A stretch of 64,000 bases of DNA from Streptomyces lydicus (GCF_004125265.1 NZ_RDTE01000003.1:8060001-8124000); one strand, 5' to 3'; counted from the first letter of the stretch, positions 16,727 through 25,248 are shown. A program made the numbers and translations. Notes: generated by a model from the sequence alone, not told the origin.

Positions 16727-16732
16727 CACACT
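16727..16732 (+). promoter_or_regulatory. -10 element (CACACT) for leaderless XRE regulator gene
   Basis: CACACT, six bases (GGCCGC), then the ATG at 16739. No Shine-Dalgarno. Confidence 0.55.
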
Positions 16733-16738
16733 GGCCGC

Positions 16739-17587
16739 ATGGCGACGGCGGAGTTCGGCAAGGCGGTGCGCCGCTGGCGCGACCGGGTGGGGCCCGAAGC
16801 GGTGGGGCTGTCGGCCGGCGGGCAGCGGCGCGCGGCAGGACTGCGGCGCGAGGAGCTGGCCCTGCTGGCCGGGATCTCGGTCGACTACGTCACCCGGCTC
16901 GAGCAGGGGCGTGCCACCCACCCCTCGACCCAGGTCGTCGAAGCCCTGGCCCGGGCGCTGCGGCTCTCGGAGGAGGAGCGCGCCCACCTGTTCCGGCTGG
17001 CCGGGCTCGTGCCGCCGGGTCCGAAGACGGTGCCGGCATATCTCACCCCCAGCGTCCAGCGGCTGCTGGACCGGCTGACGGGGACTCCCGTGGCGGTCTT
17101 CGACGCGTCCTGGACCCTGCTCGTGGCCAATGCGCCCTACGCGGCCCTGATGGGCGATCCGTCCGGCCGACGCGGCAACGAGCGCAACGGCGTGTGGCGT
17201 CACTTCCTCGGCCCGGGCACCGGGGCCCGCCGCACGCCGCAGGCGCAGCGCGATCACGAGGCCGCGCTCGTCGCGGACCTGCGCGCGGCCGCCGAGCGGT
17301 ACCCGGCCGACCGGCGGCTGCAGCGGCTGATCGCCGACCTGCGCGCGGGCAGCGAGCGGTTCGGCGAGCTGTGGGCCACGGGCGCCGTCGGCCGTCACGA
17401 TCCCTCGCGGAAGACGATCGACCACCCTCAGGTCGGGCCCGTATCGCTGGACTGCGACGTCCTCACCGTGGCGGGCAGCGACTTGCGGATCATGGTCTAC
17501 ACGGCCGAACCCGGCACCGAGGACGCCGAACGCCTCGCCCTCCTCACCGTCCTCGGCAACCAGGATCTCGTCGGCCCCGCCTCCTGA
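16739..17587 (+). CDS. XRE-family regulator with MmyB-like ligand domain
   Basis: A 282-residue transcription factor. Residues about 22-80 form the helix-turn-helix (LRREELALLAGISVDYVTRLEQGR). The remainder matches the MmyB-like, PAS-fold sensor domain of actinobacterial XRE regulators (VFDASWTLLVANAPYAALMG, TIDHPQVGPVSLDCDVL). Members often regulate a divergent dehydrogenase, and an SDR lies 101 bp away on the other strand. The ATG at 16739 fits the N-terminus of the family (FGKAVRRWRDRV) and the CACACT box. Some MmyB-domain proteins bind fatty acids; the ligand here is unknown. Confidence 0.92.
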   Translation: MATAEFGKAVRRWRDRVGPEAVGLSAGGQRRAAGLRREELALLAGISVDYVTRLEQGRATHPSTQVVEALARALRLSEEERAHLFRLAGLVPPGPKTVPAYLTPSVQRLLDRLTGTPVAVFDASWTLLVANAPYAALMGDPSGRRGNERNGVWRHFLGPGTGARRTPQAQRDHEAALVADLRAAAERYPADRRLQRLIADLRAGSERFGELWATGAVGRHDPSRKTIDHPQVGPVSLDCDVLTVAGSDLRIMVYTAEPGTEDAERLALLTVLGNQDLVGPAS

Positions 17588-17676
17588 AGCGCGCCGCCGT
17601 ATATCGCCTCGGCCTGTCCTCTTGCTGCGGCCGGCCGTGAGCCGGGGGATGCCTGCCGACGGCTACGGGACAGCCC

Positions 17677-18060
17677 TCAGCTGAAGTGGAGATCCACGTC
17701 CTTCTCGACGCAGAGCTGCAGGACGACCACCAACTGGCGGACGTCGTCGATGTGCCGCCGGAGGAGAGGGCCGGCGCTTGCCCCGTACCAGCGGTCGCCG
17801 ATCTCCCTCAGGCGGGGCAGCATCGCCGCGCAGTGGGTGGGGGTGAGGTCGGGACCGGCGTCGTCGGGGTGATCGAGGAGAGGCGCCAGCCCGGTGGAGA
17901 CATCGCTCCACGGGCGCTGTCCGCCGAAGCCGTACATCTCGTCGAGGGTGAAGCCCTCGGCCTGCGCCAGCCACTGCCGGAACGCTCCGAAGCTGGAGTA
18001 GGACCAGGAGACATCCGGGCTGCCGGTGTCGTCGTCTCCCGGGAACAGCAGCACGCCCAT
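17677..18060 (-). CDS. Hypothetical protein
   Basis: A 127-residue soluble acidic protein (MGVLLFPGDDDTG start, FGAFRQWLAQAEGFTLDEMYGFGG, then two helical blocks and the ending EKDVDLHFS). AAGGAGG is 5 nt before the second of two adjacent ATGs (18060), which is therefore chosen. I do not recognise a family. It lies downstream of the erythromycin-esterase gene on the same strand with a 140-bp gap and may be cotranscribed. Confidence 0.75.
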   Translation of the reverse strand: MGVLLFPGDDDTGSPDVSWSYSSFGAFRQWLAQAEGFTLDEMYGFGGQRPWSDVSTGLAPLLDHPDDAGPDLTPTHCAAMLPRLREIGDRWYGASAGPLLRRHIDDVRQLVVVLQLCVEKDVDLHFS

Positions 18061-18200
18061 CATGTCCTCCTTGCCGATGTCGACGCGCACACAGGATCGA
18101 CCAGGGACGCGGGCGAAGGCAACGGAAATGGGCCGAGCCCCGGTGGAAGCTGACGCTGGATGCGGCGCGGCGTCGGCCAGGTGGTTCTGAGCGGCGCCGC

Positions 18201-19451
18201 TCAGGTCCGCACGGGTGGCAGGAGGCGGGAGCAGGTGGAGTGGGCGACGAAGGCGATGCCGTCGTAGTCCTCGGCGGGGACGAGTGGCGCCATGTGGAAG
18301 CGGTAGACGAACCGTGGCACGCCGGCACCGAAGCTGCGGTGCATGTGCGGGGTGCGCAGCCACCGGGCGGCATCGGGGGAGGGGCCGGGGGTGCGCAGGT
18401 CGGCGTAGTAGTTGCCGGGGACGGCCTGTGCGAGGCGCGCTTCGACGGACCGGATCGCGGTGCCGATGCGGTGCCGACGCGGTGGACCCTGCGGGTCGTT
18501 GCCGCGGCGGGCGAGGAAGGAGCCCTTGCCGAAGAGCAGGGCCAGCGCGTAGTAGCTGTCGCCGTAGCGCTCCCGGAGTCTGCTGCCCAGCGCGGGCACC
18601 CCGTTGCCGTAGGTGCCCTTGGTGAGGTGTCCGTTGTGGGCCCAGAGGATGACGCGCTCCGCGGCGCTGTCGTCGACGAGCCGTGCCACGGCGTCGGCCA
18701 TGTAGCGGTCACGGGCGGCGAACACGCTGTGCTCCCCGGAGGCCATACCGGGAGAGCGGGTCACCAGATCGGCTGCTCGTAGCAGGATGCGCGCGTGTTC
18801 CAGGGCCTCGTGTGCGGTATCCGCCGTGGTGTGCCGGGCGAACTGCTCCCGGTGGTCCTCCAGGAAGCCGACGAGTGCTTCGACGCGGCGCAGGAGGGCC
18901 TGTTCCGGGTCGGGCCGGGACGCGGGGCGGGCCTGCTCCAGCACCCGAAGTGCGTCCACGTCCCGCTCCCGCTCGGGTGCCACCTGGCGCAGGAAGGCGG
19001 CGACCACCTCTACCGAGTCGGTGCAGCGCTGGGGGTCCGTGCCGACGAAGCGCACCCGACGGCTCTCGGGAAGGACGGCGTTGTGGGCGCGCAGCCATTC
19101 CACGAGGTCGAGTATTTCCTCCGTGCGCCAGGTCCAGAACCCCAGGCGGGTGAGGAGGCGCGCGGGGTCACCGGTGCCGTGCCGCACATACGTGTCCAGG
19201 GCCCGGGCGGCAGACGCACTGGCCTCCATGGCGAAGGTGGTGAAACCCGCCTCGCGCACCAGGAACTGCACGATCCGGTGCTTCAGCCGGAAGAACTCGC
19301 GCGTGCCGTGGGTGGATTCGCCCAGACCCACGATCCGCACGCCCCGCAGGGCCGCACCGAGCGGTTCGAGGTCCTGGTGCGGAGCGCCCGGCGTGAGCGA
19401 GCCGAGTGGCCTGGCGTACTCGGTCAGCCAGCGATCGATGTCGTCGGGCAC
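18201..19451 (-). CDS. Erythromycin esterase family protein
   Basis: A 416-residue cytoplasmic hydrolase of the EreA/EreB superfamily. The N-terminal signature RIVGLGESTHGTREFF carries Glu45 and His48, equivalent to the catalytic pair of EreB; a later WAHNGHLTKG block supplies further active-site residues. Authentic Ere enzymes open the macrolactone ring, but most family members in Streptomyces have unknown substrates and resistance should not be assumed. The GTG at 19451 has GGAGGAGA upstream and begins the family domain. The frame stays open 1 kb further upstream, which is a GC artefact plus a decayed gene fragment. Confidence 0.88.
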   Translation of the reverse strand: MPDDIDRWLTEYARPLGSLTPGAPHQDLEPLGAALRGVRIVGLGESTHGTREFFRLKHRIVQFLVREAGFTTFAMEASASAARALDTYVRHGTGDPARLLTRLGFWTWRTEEILDLVEWLRAHNAVLPESRRVRFVGTDPQRCTDSVEVVAAFLRQVAPERERDVDALRVLEQARPASRPDPEQALLRRVEALVGFLEDHREQFARHTTADTAHEALEHARILLRAADLVTRSPGMASGEHSVFAARDRYMADAVARLVDDSAAERVILWAHNGHLTKGTYGNGVPALGSRLRERYGDSYYALALLFGKGSFLARRGNDPQGPPRRHRIGTAIRSVEARLAQAVPGNYYADLRTPGPSPDAARWLRTPHMHRSFGAGVPRFVYRFHMAPLVPAEDYDGIAFVAHSTCSRLLPPVRT

Positions 19452-19589
19452 CGTGGTGCGTCTCCTCCCTGCGTGCGGTCGGGCGGCGCCTCGGCGCTCC
19501 TGTGCTCCCGTGCTCCCGCACCTGATCATGTGTCTGTTCCTGCTCCCGGCACGTGGTGGGGATGTCCTGGAGCGGTCTCGCACGGCGTC

Positions 19590-19706
19590 CGGGTGTCCGG
19601 GTGTCCGTGCTCGGATTACACGCCCCGCGACGTTGACGACAACTTCGTTCACACCCGCCCGACCGTATTCGGCCAAGTGCCCGGCGATGTCCTCGGGCGA
19701 ACCGTG
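19590..19706 (-). pseudogene. Remnant of a luciferase-like (LLM) monooxygenase C-terminus
   Basis: In the minus-strand frame the sequence reads HGSPEDIAGHLAEYGRAG followed by VNEVVVNVAG. This is the usual C-terminal helix-strand of LLM-class flavin-dependent oxidoreductases (G-[ST]-P-E-x-[IV]-A-x-x-L-x-x-Y-x-x-A-G-V-[ND]-E-V-V-V). Nothing of the other ~250 residues is present. The fragment abuts a hexamer tandem repeat at its upstream edge. I infer a deletion remnant; a chance match is possible but the block is long. Confidence 0.45.
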
Positions 19707-19740
19707 GGTGCGGGTGCGGGTGCGGGTGCGGGTGCGGGCA
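19705..19740. repeat. GGGTGC hexamer tandem array with degenerate continuation
   Basis: About five perfect GGGTGC units, followed to about 19770 by degenerate GCTGGTGC-like units and then GGCTGGTGARG repeats to about 19820. Confidence 0.85.
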
Positions 19741-20051
19741 CAGGCGCTGGCGCGGGTGCTGGTGCAGGTGCCGGATCGGTGAGCAGGGCTGGTGGGCTGG
19801 TGAGGACGGCTGGTGAAGAGGGCCGGCGAGCGGGACACCCCAGCGCGACTTGCCAGCGCGACGGCTCCGCCCCGCCCCTCCCCGCCCACCGCATGCCCCG
19901 CCTCGCCCCGCCCCACGACACGTCCCCGCCATTCCCTCCGGGCCGCAGTCGTCCTCGCCTCGCCCGCGCCATGATGCCCCGTACCGGTGCCGGTGCCACA
20001 CTTGGCGGGCAGGATCTTCGTGCCGCCGCCAAGCCGGAGGAGGCCGTGCCC

Positions 20052-21722
20052 GTGGCCGACAAAGGCACCGACAAAGGCACCGACAAGGGGACCGGCAACG
20101 GGACCGACGACAAAGGCGCCGAGAACAAAGGCGCCGACCGCAAAGGCGCCGACCGCAAAGGCACCGACGGCACAAGGACCGACAACGGCACCGTCGTCGA
20201 AGCCGTGGCCCCGGCGTCGCCCGCGCACCGCCCGTATGCCCTGGTCACCGGCGCCACCGGATACATCGGCGGACGCCTGGTGCCCGAACTCCTCGCGGCA
20301 GGATTCGCCGTACGGGCGCTGGCCAGGACGCCGGAGAAGTTGCGTGACCACCCCTGGGCCGCGGATACCGAGATCCTGCGCGGCGATGTCACCGACGCCG
20401 CGTCGGTCCGTAGCGCCATGGACGGTGTCGAGGTCGCCTACTACCTGGTGCACGCCCTGGGCAGCGGCCGGAGTTTCGAGGACACCGACCGCAGGGCCGC
20501 GGAGATCTTCGCCCGGCAGGCCCGCGCCGCCGGAGTGCGCCGCATCGTCTACCTCGGCGGCCTCGGCCCCCGGGGCATCCCCGAGCGGGACCTGTCACCC
20601 CACCTCCGCTCCCGCGCCGAGGTCGGCGGCATCCTGCTGGCCTCCGGGGTTCCCACCGCGGTCCTGCGCGCCGCCGTGATCATCGGCTCCGGCTCGGCCT
20701 CGTTCGAGATGCTGCGCTACCTCACCGAGCGGCTGCCGGTCATGGTCACACCGAGCTGGGTGCGTACCCGCATCCAGCCGGTCGCCGTCCGGGATGTGCT
20801 GCGCTACCTCGTGGGCTGTGCCCGCCTCCCCGGTGACGTCAGCCGCACCTTCGACATCGGCGGGCCCGACATCCTCACCTACCGCGACATGATGCAGCGC
20901 TACGCACGGGTCGCGGGGCTGCCCGAGCGGCTGATCCTCCCCGTCCCGATGCTCACCCCACGTCTGTCCAGCCTCTGGATCGGACTGGTCACCCCCGTGC
21001 CCCCCGGCCTCGCCCGCCCCCTGGCCGAATCGCTGCGCTACGAGGTCGTCTGCCACGAGCACGACATCGCCCGCTACGTCCCCGCACCCGACCCGCCGGG
21101 CCACCCCCTTGCCTTCGACGACGCCCTGGAACTGGCGCTGCGCCGGGTACGGGACGCCGAGGTCACCACCCGCTGGTCCAACGCCGCTGTGCTCGGCGCA
21201 CCGAGCGATCCGCTGCCCACCGACCCCGACTGGTCCGGCGGCAGCCTCTACACCGACCGGCGGGAGCGGACCGTGGACGCCCCGCCCGAGGTGCTGTGGC
21301 GGGTGGTCGAGGGCATCGGCGGGGACAACGGCTGGTACTCCTTCCCGCTCGCCTGGTCGCTGCGCGGCTGGCTGGACCGGCTGGTCGGCGGAGTGGGGCT
21401 GCGCCGCGGCCGGCGGGACGCGGGCCGGCTGCGGGTCGGCGACTCGCTCGACTTCTGGCGGGTCGAAGAGGTCGTGCCGGGCCGTCTGCTGCGGCTGCGC
21501 GCCGAGATGCGCCTGCCCGGTCTGGCCTGGCTGGAGCTGACGGTCGGCCGCGACGCCCAGGGCCGCACGCGCTACGGCCAGCGGGCCCTGTTCCACCCGC
21601 ACGGACTGACCGGCCATGCGTACTGGTGGTCCATCTCCCCGTTCCACGCCGCGGTGTTCGGCGGGATGGCCCGCAACATCGCGGCCGCCGCGGCGGCGGA
21701 GCACCATGCCCGCCCGGCGTGA
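20052..21722 (+). CDS. YbjT-like NAD(P)-binding protein with C-terminal DUF2867
   Basis: A 556-residue protein. Residues 1-55 are hydrophilic with tandem KG(T/A)D units (DKGTDKGTDKG, DRKGADRKG). Residues about 60-360 form an extended-SDR/NmrA-like Rossmann domain (ALVTGATGYIGGRL, YYLVHALGSG in place of the catalytic YxxxK). Residues about 390-555 match DUF2867, a START-like domain (WYSFPLAWSLRGWLDRLVGG). E. coli YbjT has the same kind of Rossmann domain; the substrate is unknown. The GTG at 20052 is chosen because GGAGGAGG ends 8 nt before it. The ATGs at 19971/19974 lack an RBS. Confidence 0.88.
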   Translation: MADKGTDKGTDKGTGNGTDDKGAENKGADRKGADRKGTDGTRTDNGTVVEAVAPASPAHRPYALVTGATGYIGGRLVPELLAAGFAVRALARTPEKLRDHPWAADTEILRGDVTDAASVRSAMDGVEVAYYLVHALGSGRSFEDTDRRAAEIFARQARAAGVRRIVYLGGLGPRGIPERDLSPHLRSRAEVGGILLASGVPTAVLRAAVIIGSGSASFEMLRYLTERLPVMVTPSWVRTRIQPVAVRDVLRYLVGCARLPGDVSRTFDIGGPDILTYRDMMQRYARVAGLPERLILPVPMLTPRLSSLWIGLVTPVPPGLARPLAESLRYEVVCHEHDIARYVPAPDPPGHPLAFDDALELALRRVRDAEVTTRWSNAAVLGAPSDPLPTDPDWSGGSLYTDRRERTVDAPPEVLWRVVEGIGGDNGWYSFPLAWSLRGWLDRLVGGVGLRRGRRDAGRLRVGDSLDFWRVEEVVPGRLLRLRAEMRLPGLAWLELTVGRDAQGRTRYGQRALFHPHGLTGHAYWWSISPFHAAVFGGMARNIAAAAAAEHHARPA

Positions 21723-21781
21723 ACGGCCCGAGGCGGGGGCGGAATCCGCGACCGCTCCGGCCGGATTCCGGGGGTCGTTGG

Positions 21782-21787
21782 CATGCT
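21782..21787 (+). promoter_or_regulatory. -10-like hexamer (CATGCT) for flavoprotein gene
   Basis: CATGCT, six bases (GGTGCC), then the ATG at 21794, with no RBS. The same CATGCT box occurs before the gene starting at 52544. Confidence 0.5.
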
Positions 21788-21793
21788 GGTGCC

Positions 21794-23236
21794 ATGACGG
21801 AGCGAGCCAGGTGTGCGCGGGAGCGGGCAGTGGTGGTGGGGGCGGGGCCGAATGGTCTGGCCGCGGCGGTCACTCTGGCCCGCAGCGGGCTGCAGGTGAC
21901 GGTGTTCGAGGCGGCCGATGAGATCGGCGGCGGTACCCGCAGCGGCGAACTGACCGTCCCCGGTGTGCTGTTCGACCACTGTTCCTCGACGCATGTGATG
22001 GGCGCCGGCTCCCCGTATCTGCGCACCCTCGATCTCGCGCCGTACGGGCTGGAGTGGCTGTGGCCCGAGATCGACCTGGCGCACCCGGTGGACTCCGGAG
22101 GTGCCGGAGCGCTCCACCGGTCCGTGGAGCGGACCGCCGAAGGCCTCGGCGCCGACGGACCGGCCTGGCGTCGGCTGTTCGGGCCGTTGGCCGCCGACGC
22201 GGAGGCGCTGACCGACGAGGTCATGCGGCCGCTCCTCAAGGTGCCCCGCCACCCGTTCCGGCTCGCCCGCTTCGGGCTGCACGCCCTGCAGCCGGCCACA
22301 CTGATCGCGCACCGTTTCCGCACGGAAGCGGGCCGTGCTCTCTTCGGCGGGGTGGCGGCCCACCTCTTCGGCCCGCTGAGCCGGCCGGCCGGCGCGTCCG
22401 TGGGGCTCATGATCATCGCGGCCGGGCACCGGTACGGCTGGCCGGTGGCGAAGGGCGGCTCGGGCGCCATCGCCACGGCGCTGGCCGCGCTGCTCACCGA
22501 GGCCGGCGGCCGGATCGAGACCGGCGTACCGATCCGCTCGCTCGACGAACTCCCGCCCGCCGCAACGGTGTTGCTCGATCTGATGCCGACCGCGGCGGCA
22601 GCGCTGATCGGCGACCGGCTGCCGCCCCGGGTACGCCGCGCCTACACCCGCTACCGGCCCGCCCCCGGTGCGTTCAAGCTCGATCTGACGGTCGAGGGCG
22701 GGGTGCCCTGGCGCGCCGAGGCCTGCCGGCGGGCCGGAACGGTCCACCTCGGCGGCAGCTTCGAGCAGATCGCCCACGCGGAGCGGGAGGTCCATCTCGG
22801 ACGGATGCCGGAGCAGCCGTTCCTCCTGGTCGCCCAGCAGTACCTCGCCGACCCCGGCCGCTCCGCAGGTGACCTCCACCCGGTCTCCGCGTACGCACAT
22901 GTGCCGCACGGCTACACCGGCGACGCCACCGCCGCGATGCTGGCGCAGTTCGAGCGCTTCGCGCCGGGGACGCGGGAGCGCATCGTCGCCGTCACCGCCA
23001 CCCCGACCGCCGAGCTCGAACGGGGCAACGCCAATCTCGCCGGCGGCGACATCATCGGCGGCGCGAACACCCCGTTGCAGCTCACCATGCGTCCCCGCGT
23101 CGCCCTTGACCCGTATGGCACCGGCGTCCCCGGGGTCTTCCTCTGCTCGGCGGCCACCCCGCCGGGAGCCGGCGCCCACGGGATGAGCGGCCACAATGCG
23201 GCCCGGTCCGCGCTACGGGCGTTGGGCAGGGCCTGA
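21794..23236 (+). CDS. Phytoene-desaturase-like FAD-dependent oxidoreductase
   Basis: A 480-residue flavoprotein. The dinucleotide-binding motif AVVVGAGPNGLAAAVTLARS starts near residue 12 and is followed by VFEAADEIGGGTRS, the ADP-binding extension of the CrtI/amine-oxidase superfamily. The C-terminal FAD contact reads GVFLCSAATPPGAGAHGMSG. The substrate-binding region is not carotenoid-like enough to name, and no crt genes lie nearby, so the substrate is open. It follows the YbjT-like gene by 71 bp but probably has its own leaderless start. A 14-15 bp hairpin separates it from the convergent gene. Confidence 0.88.
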   Translation: MTERARCARERAVVVGAGPNGLAAAVTLARSGLQVTVFEAADEIGGGTRSGELTVPGVLFDHCSSTHVMGAGSPYLRTLDLAPYGLEWLWPEIDLAHPVDSGGAGALHRSVERTAEGLGADGPAWRRLFGPLAADAEALTDEVMRPLLKVPRHPFRLARFGLHALQPATLIAHRFRTEAGRALFGGVAAHLFGPLSRPAGASVGLMIIAAGHRYGWPVAKGGSGAIATALAALLTEAGGRIETGVPIRSLDELPPAATVLLDLMPTAAAALIGDRLPPRVRRAYTRYRPAPGAFKLDLTVEGGVPWRAEACRRAGTVHLGGSFEQIAHAEREVHLGRMPEQPFLLVAQQYLADPGRSAGDLHPVSAYAHVPHGYTGDATAAMLAQFERFAPGTRERIVAVTATPTAELERGNANLAGGDIIGGANTPLQLTMRPRVALDPYGTGVPGVFLCSAATPPGAGAHGMSGHNAARSALRALGRA

Positions 23237-23252
23237 GCGGAGACACCAGGAA

Positions 23253-23287
23253 GGCGGGTTCCCGGGCGCGCTGCCCGGGAACCCGCC
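23253..23287. terminator. Bidirectional hairpin terminator
   Basis: A perfect 15-bp stem (GGCGGGTTCCCGGGC and its complement) with a 5-nt loop between two convergent genes. Confidence 0.9.
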
Positions 23288-23299
23288 CGCACGGTCTTC

Positions 23300-23767
23300 T
23301 CAGTGGTGCGTGTGGTGCGTGTGGTGCGTGACGACGCCCGGCGCCATCCGGCCGCAGTTGGAGCCGGAAACGTTGACGCTGACCGACTCGATCGTGCCGC
23401 CCCAGTCCACACAGGTGCCCTTCGCGGACAGGTAGACGGGACCGGCGTACGAGGTGTACTTCCCCTCGTCGTAAACCCAGCCGGAACCGCCGTTGGTGGC
23501 CGAGAGATACGTGTACATGTACACCGGCTTACCCGGGCTGTTCCGCACCGTCACCACACAGTTCTTTCCGGTCTTTGCGCTGTACGTCAGGTACACGGTC
23601 CCCTTTCCGGTGACCGGTACGGAATTCACTACGCTGTAGCCGCTTCCGCAGGCTCCGTTGTATGCGGCGGCCTTTGTTGCCGCGGATGCGGTGGTGGCCG
23701 CCGTCATCGTGGCGATACTCGCCACGGCCAGCACTGCGGATCCTGCGATGGCACGTGAACGCTTCAT
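23300..23767 (-). CDS. SapA-like spore-associated secreted protein with His-rich tail
   Basis: A 155-residue secreted protein. The signal peptide spans about residues 1-30 (MKRSRAIAGSAVLAVASIA, cleavage after ASA). The mature part contains four cysteines (ACGSGYSVVNS, GKNCVVTVRN, GTCVDWGG, GSNCGR) and repeated aromatic strands (TVYLTYS, YTYLSATNGGSGW, YAGPVYLSAKG), the pattern of the spore-associated protein A family. SapA coats aerial spores in S. coelicolor; its biochemical role is unknown. The C-terminus ends THHTHHTHH, encoded by a 9-bp tandem repeat and not typical of the family. The start at 23767 has GGGGG upstream. Confidence 0.88.
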   Translation of the reverse strand: MKRSRAIAGSAVLAVASIATMTAATTASAATKAAAYNGACGSGYSVVNSVPVTGKGTVYLTYSAKTGKNCVVTVRNSPGKPVYMYTYLSATNGGSGWVYDEGKYTSYAGPVYLSAKGTCVDWGGTIESVSVNVSGSNCGRMAPGVVTHHTHHTHH

Positions 23768-23932
23768 CTGAATTACCCCCGTCGGGTGCGTGCGTCGCGT
23801 GGTCTTTTCACAGTGTTGGACAGCGGCCGGCCGCGGATGGTTGCACCGCGGAAGGGAATTCCCCCTTGTTCGACTCCGGTTGTCCAAAAACCGCACACGG
23901 GCGGTTCGCGGCGAACGCCGGGCGCACAACGG

Positions 23933-23976
23933 CGGCCGGTCCCCGGCGCGCCACACGTGGCGCCGGGGACCGGCCG
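23933..23976. terminator. Hairpin terminator downstream of lysozyme gene
   Basis: A perfect 17-bp stem (CGGCCGGTCCCCGGCGC and its complement) with a 10-nt loop, 23 bp after the lysozyme stop on the minus strand. Confidence 0.9.
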
Positions 23977-23998
23977 GGAGTAGGAAGGTGAGGCGGTG

Positions 23999-24862
23999 TC
24001 AGCTGCCCTTCGCGAGGACCTTGAGGCGGGTGTAGGTGCCGTTGAAGCGGTTGCGGTCGCCGACCGAGTGGCCCGAGGAGGTGTGCTGCCAGATGCTGTG
24101 GTACTCCCAGCCGCGCGGCAGTGAGCCGACGGAGGAGCCGTAGCGCGGGATCCACAGCGGGTTCGTCCTGCCGAACTTGCCGGAGTTGCCGGTGCAGCGC
24201 TTCCACCAGTTGGTGGAGGTGTAGATGACCGGGTAGCGGCCGGTCTCCTCCCGGTAGGTCAGCACGAAGTCGCGGATCCAGCTGACCATCGACTTGTGGC
24301 TCTTGCCGTAGCAGGTCGCGCCGTAGGGGTTGTACTCCATGTCGAGCGCGCCGGGCAGCGTCCTGCCGTCCCTGGACCAGTCGCCGCCGTGGTCGGCGAA
24401 GTACTCCGCCTGGTCGCTGCCGCTGGAGTGGTCGGGCAGCGCGAAGTGGTACGCGCCGTGGATCATGCCGGATGAGTACGAGCCCCGGTACTGCTGCGCG
24501 AAGTACGGGTTCGTGTAGCTGGTCCCCTCGCTGGCCTTGACATACGCGAAACGCACCCCGGACTTGCGCAGCGACTTCCAGCCGACCCTGCCGTTGTGGC
24601 TGGAGACGTCGACGCCGGACACGGCCCTTCTGGACGACGCCTGCGGCTCCAGACCACCTGCCCGGACGCTGCTGCCCTCGTGGGCCGCGATGGTGGAGCC
24701 CATCCAGTCCTGCTCGGGGTGGGCGGGTCTCTTCTCGGAGTCCGACGCCGTGGCGGAGCCGGGCAGCGCGAGGGGCAGAGCGAGCACGGAGAGAAGAGAG
24801 ACGAGAGTTCCGGCCGCAAGAGGGACTGTACGGCGGGCCGGACCGGATCTGCGCAAGGGCAT
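23999..24862 (-). CDS. Secreted GH25 lysozyme (N,O-diacetylmuramidase type)
   Basis: A 287-residue secreted muramidase. The signal peptide covers about residues 1-40 (VPLAAGTLVSLLSVLALPLA, then GSATAS). The GH25 domain starts at SGVDVSSHNG with the conserved Asp, and continues with FAYVKASEG, GAYHFA and LDMEYNPYG carrying the catalytic acids, ending SIWQHTSSG. Streptomyces GH25 enzymes cleave the N-acetylmuramic acid-N-acetylglucosamine bond and act on other bacteria or in their own wall turnover. GGAGG is 7 nt before the ATG. A perfect 14-bp palindrome lies just upstream of the RBS, where it could occlude ribosome binding or bind a regulator. Confidence 0.95.
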   Translation of the reverse strand: MPLRRSGPARRTVPLAAGTLVSLLSVLALPLALPGSATASDSEKRPAHPEQDWMGSTIAAHEGSSVRAGGLEPQASSRRAVSGVDVSSHNGRVGWKSLRKSGVRFAYVKASEGTSYTNPYFAQQYRGSYSSGMIHGAYHFALPDHSSGSDQAEYFADHGGDWSRDGRTLPGALDMEYNPYGATCYGKSHKSMVSWIRDFVLTYREETGRYPVIYTSTNWWKRCTGNSGKFGRTNPLWIPRYGSSVGSLPRGWEYHSIWQHTSSGHSVGDRNRFNGTYTRLKVLAKGS

Positions 24863-24871
24863 CGCATGCCT

Positions 24872-24885
24872 CCGAAGGCCTTCGG
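24872..24885. promoter_or_regulatory. 14-bp perfect palindrome at lysozyme RBS
   Basis: CCGAAGGCCTTCGG overlaps the upstream edge of the ribosome binding site. Either an operator or an mRNA hairpin. Confidence 0.45.
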
Positions 24886-25070
24886 TTGAGTCAGGTTCGG
24901 CAGCTTTTGAGCAGAATCCTGCCGATAAGAGACTTATACGCAGAACTGCCTGACGCCATGGCCCAACAGGCCGTCGGTCCGCCGACCAGCCCCACATCTC
25001 ACCCGTCCGGCGGTCAGGGACAACAGGTCGCGCCTTTGGCGCCGTCGCCGGTATCGCACGACAGAGCGAA

Positions 25071-25097
25071 GCGGGCCCCGGCACTGCCGGGACCCGC
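25071..25097. terminator. GC-rich interrupted hairpin
   Basis: GCGGG-C-CCCGGC pairs with GCCGGG-A-CCCGC across a 3-4 nt loop, with one internal mismatch. Probably a second terminator after the transglycosylase gene. Confidence 0.55.
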
Positions 25098-25206
25098 TCC
25101 ACCGCGCAGCGGCGAACGCGCCATTCCGCCGCTTCGCAAGCTGCCTTATGCAGAGCCTGTCGGCTCGCTTGTGTACTCCGTCATACCCGTGGCCTCATCA
25201 GGCTGG

Positions 25207-25225
25207 GCCGGCCGGGAGGGCCGGC
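25207..25225. terminator. Hairpin terminator after transglycosylase gene 1
   Basis: GCCGGCC and GGCCGGC around a 5-nt loop, 24 bp after the stop codon on the minus strand. Confidence 0.65.
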
Positions 25226-25248
25226 GACGGCTGGTCGGCTCCGTCGGC

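Larger units (their letters stand above)
19452..20051. other. Intergenic region between divergent genes (600 bp)
   Basis: Besides the LLM-like remnant and the hexamer array, the region holds C-rich sequence (19880-19970) without recognisable genes. Promoters for the flanking genes must lie here, but I cannot place them with confidence. Confidence 0.5.
24863..25248. other. Upstream region of lysozyme gene
   Basis: Minus-strand region with a TATAAG hexamer near 24933-24938 as a possible -10 for the lysozyme gene, plus two terminator-like hairpins listed separately. No gene seen. Confidence 0.45.

Noticed and set aside
18201..19451. Macrolide resistance gene
   Set aside because: The family motif is present but most Streptomyces members do not act on erythromycin and no macrolide cluster is nearby.
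19705..19740. CRISPR-like array
   Set aside because: Units are 6 bp without spacers; the same holds for the other tandem repeats at 4460, 9882, 11875, 43997 and 46500.
18795..19970. Long plus-strand extension of the YbjT-like reading frame
   Set aside because: It runs antisense to the erythromycin-esterase gene and lacks family similarity; the RBS places the start at 20052.
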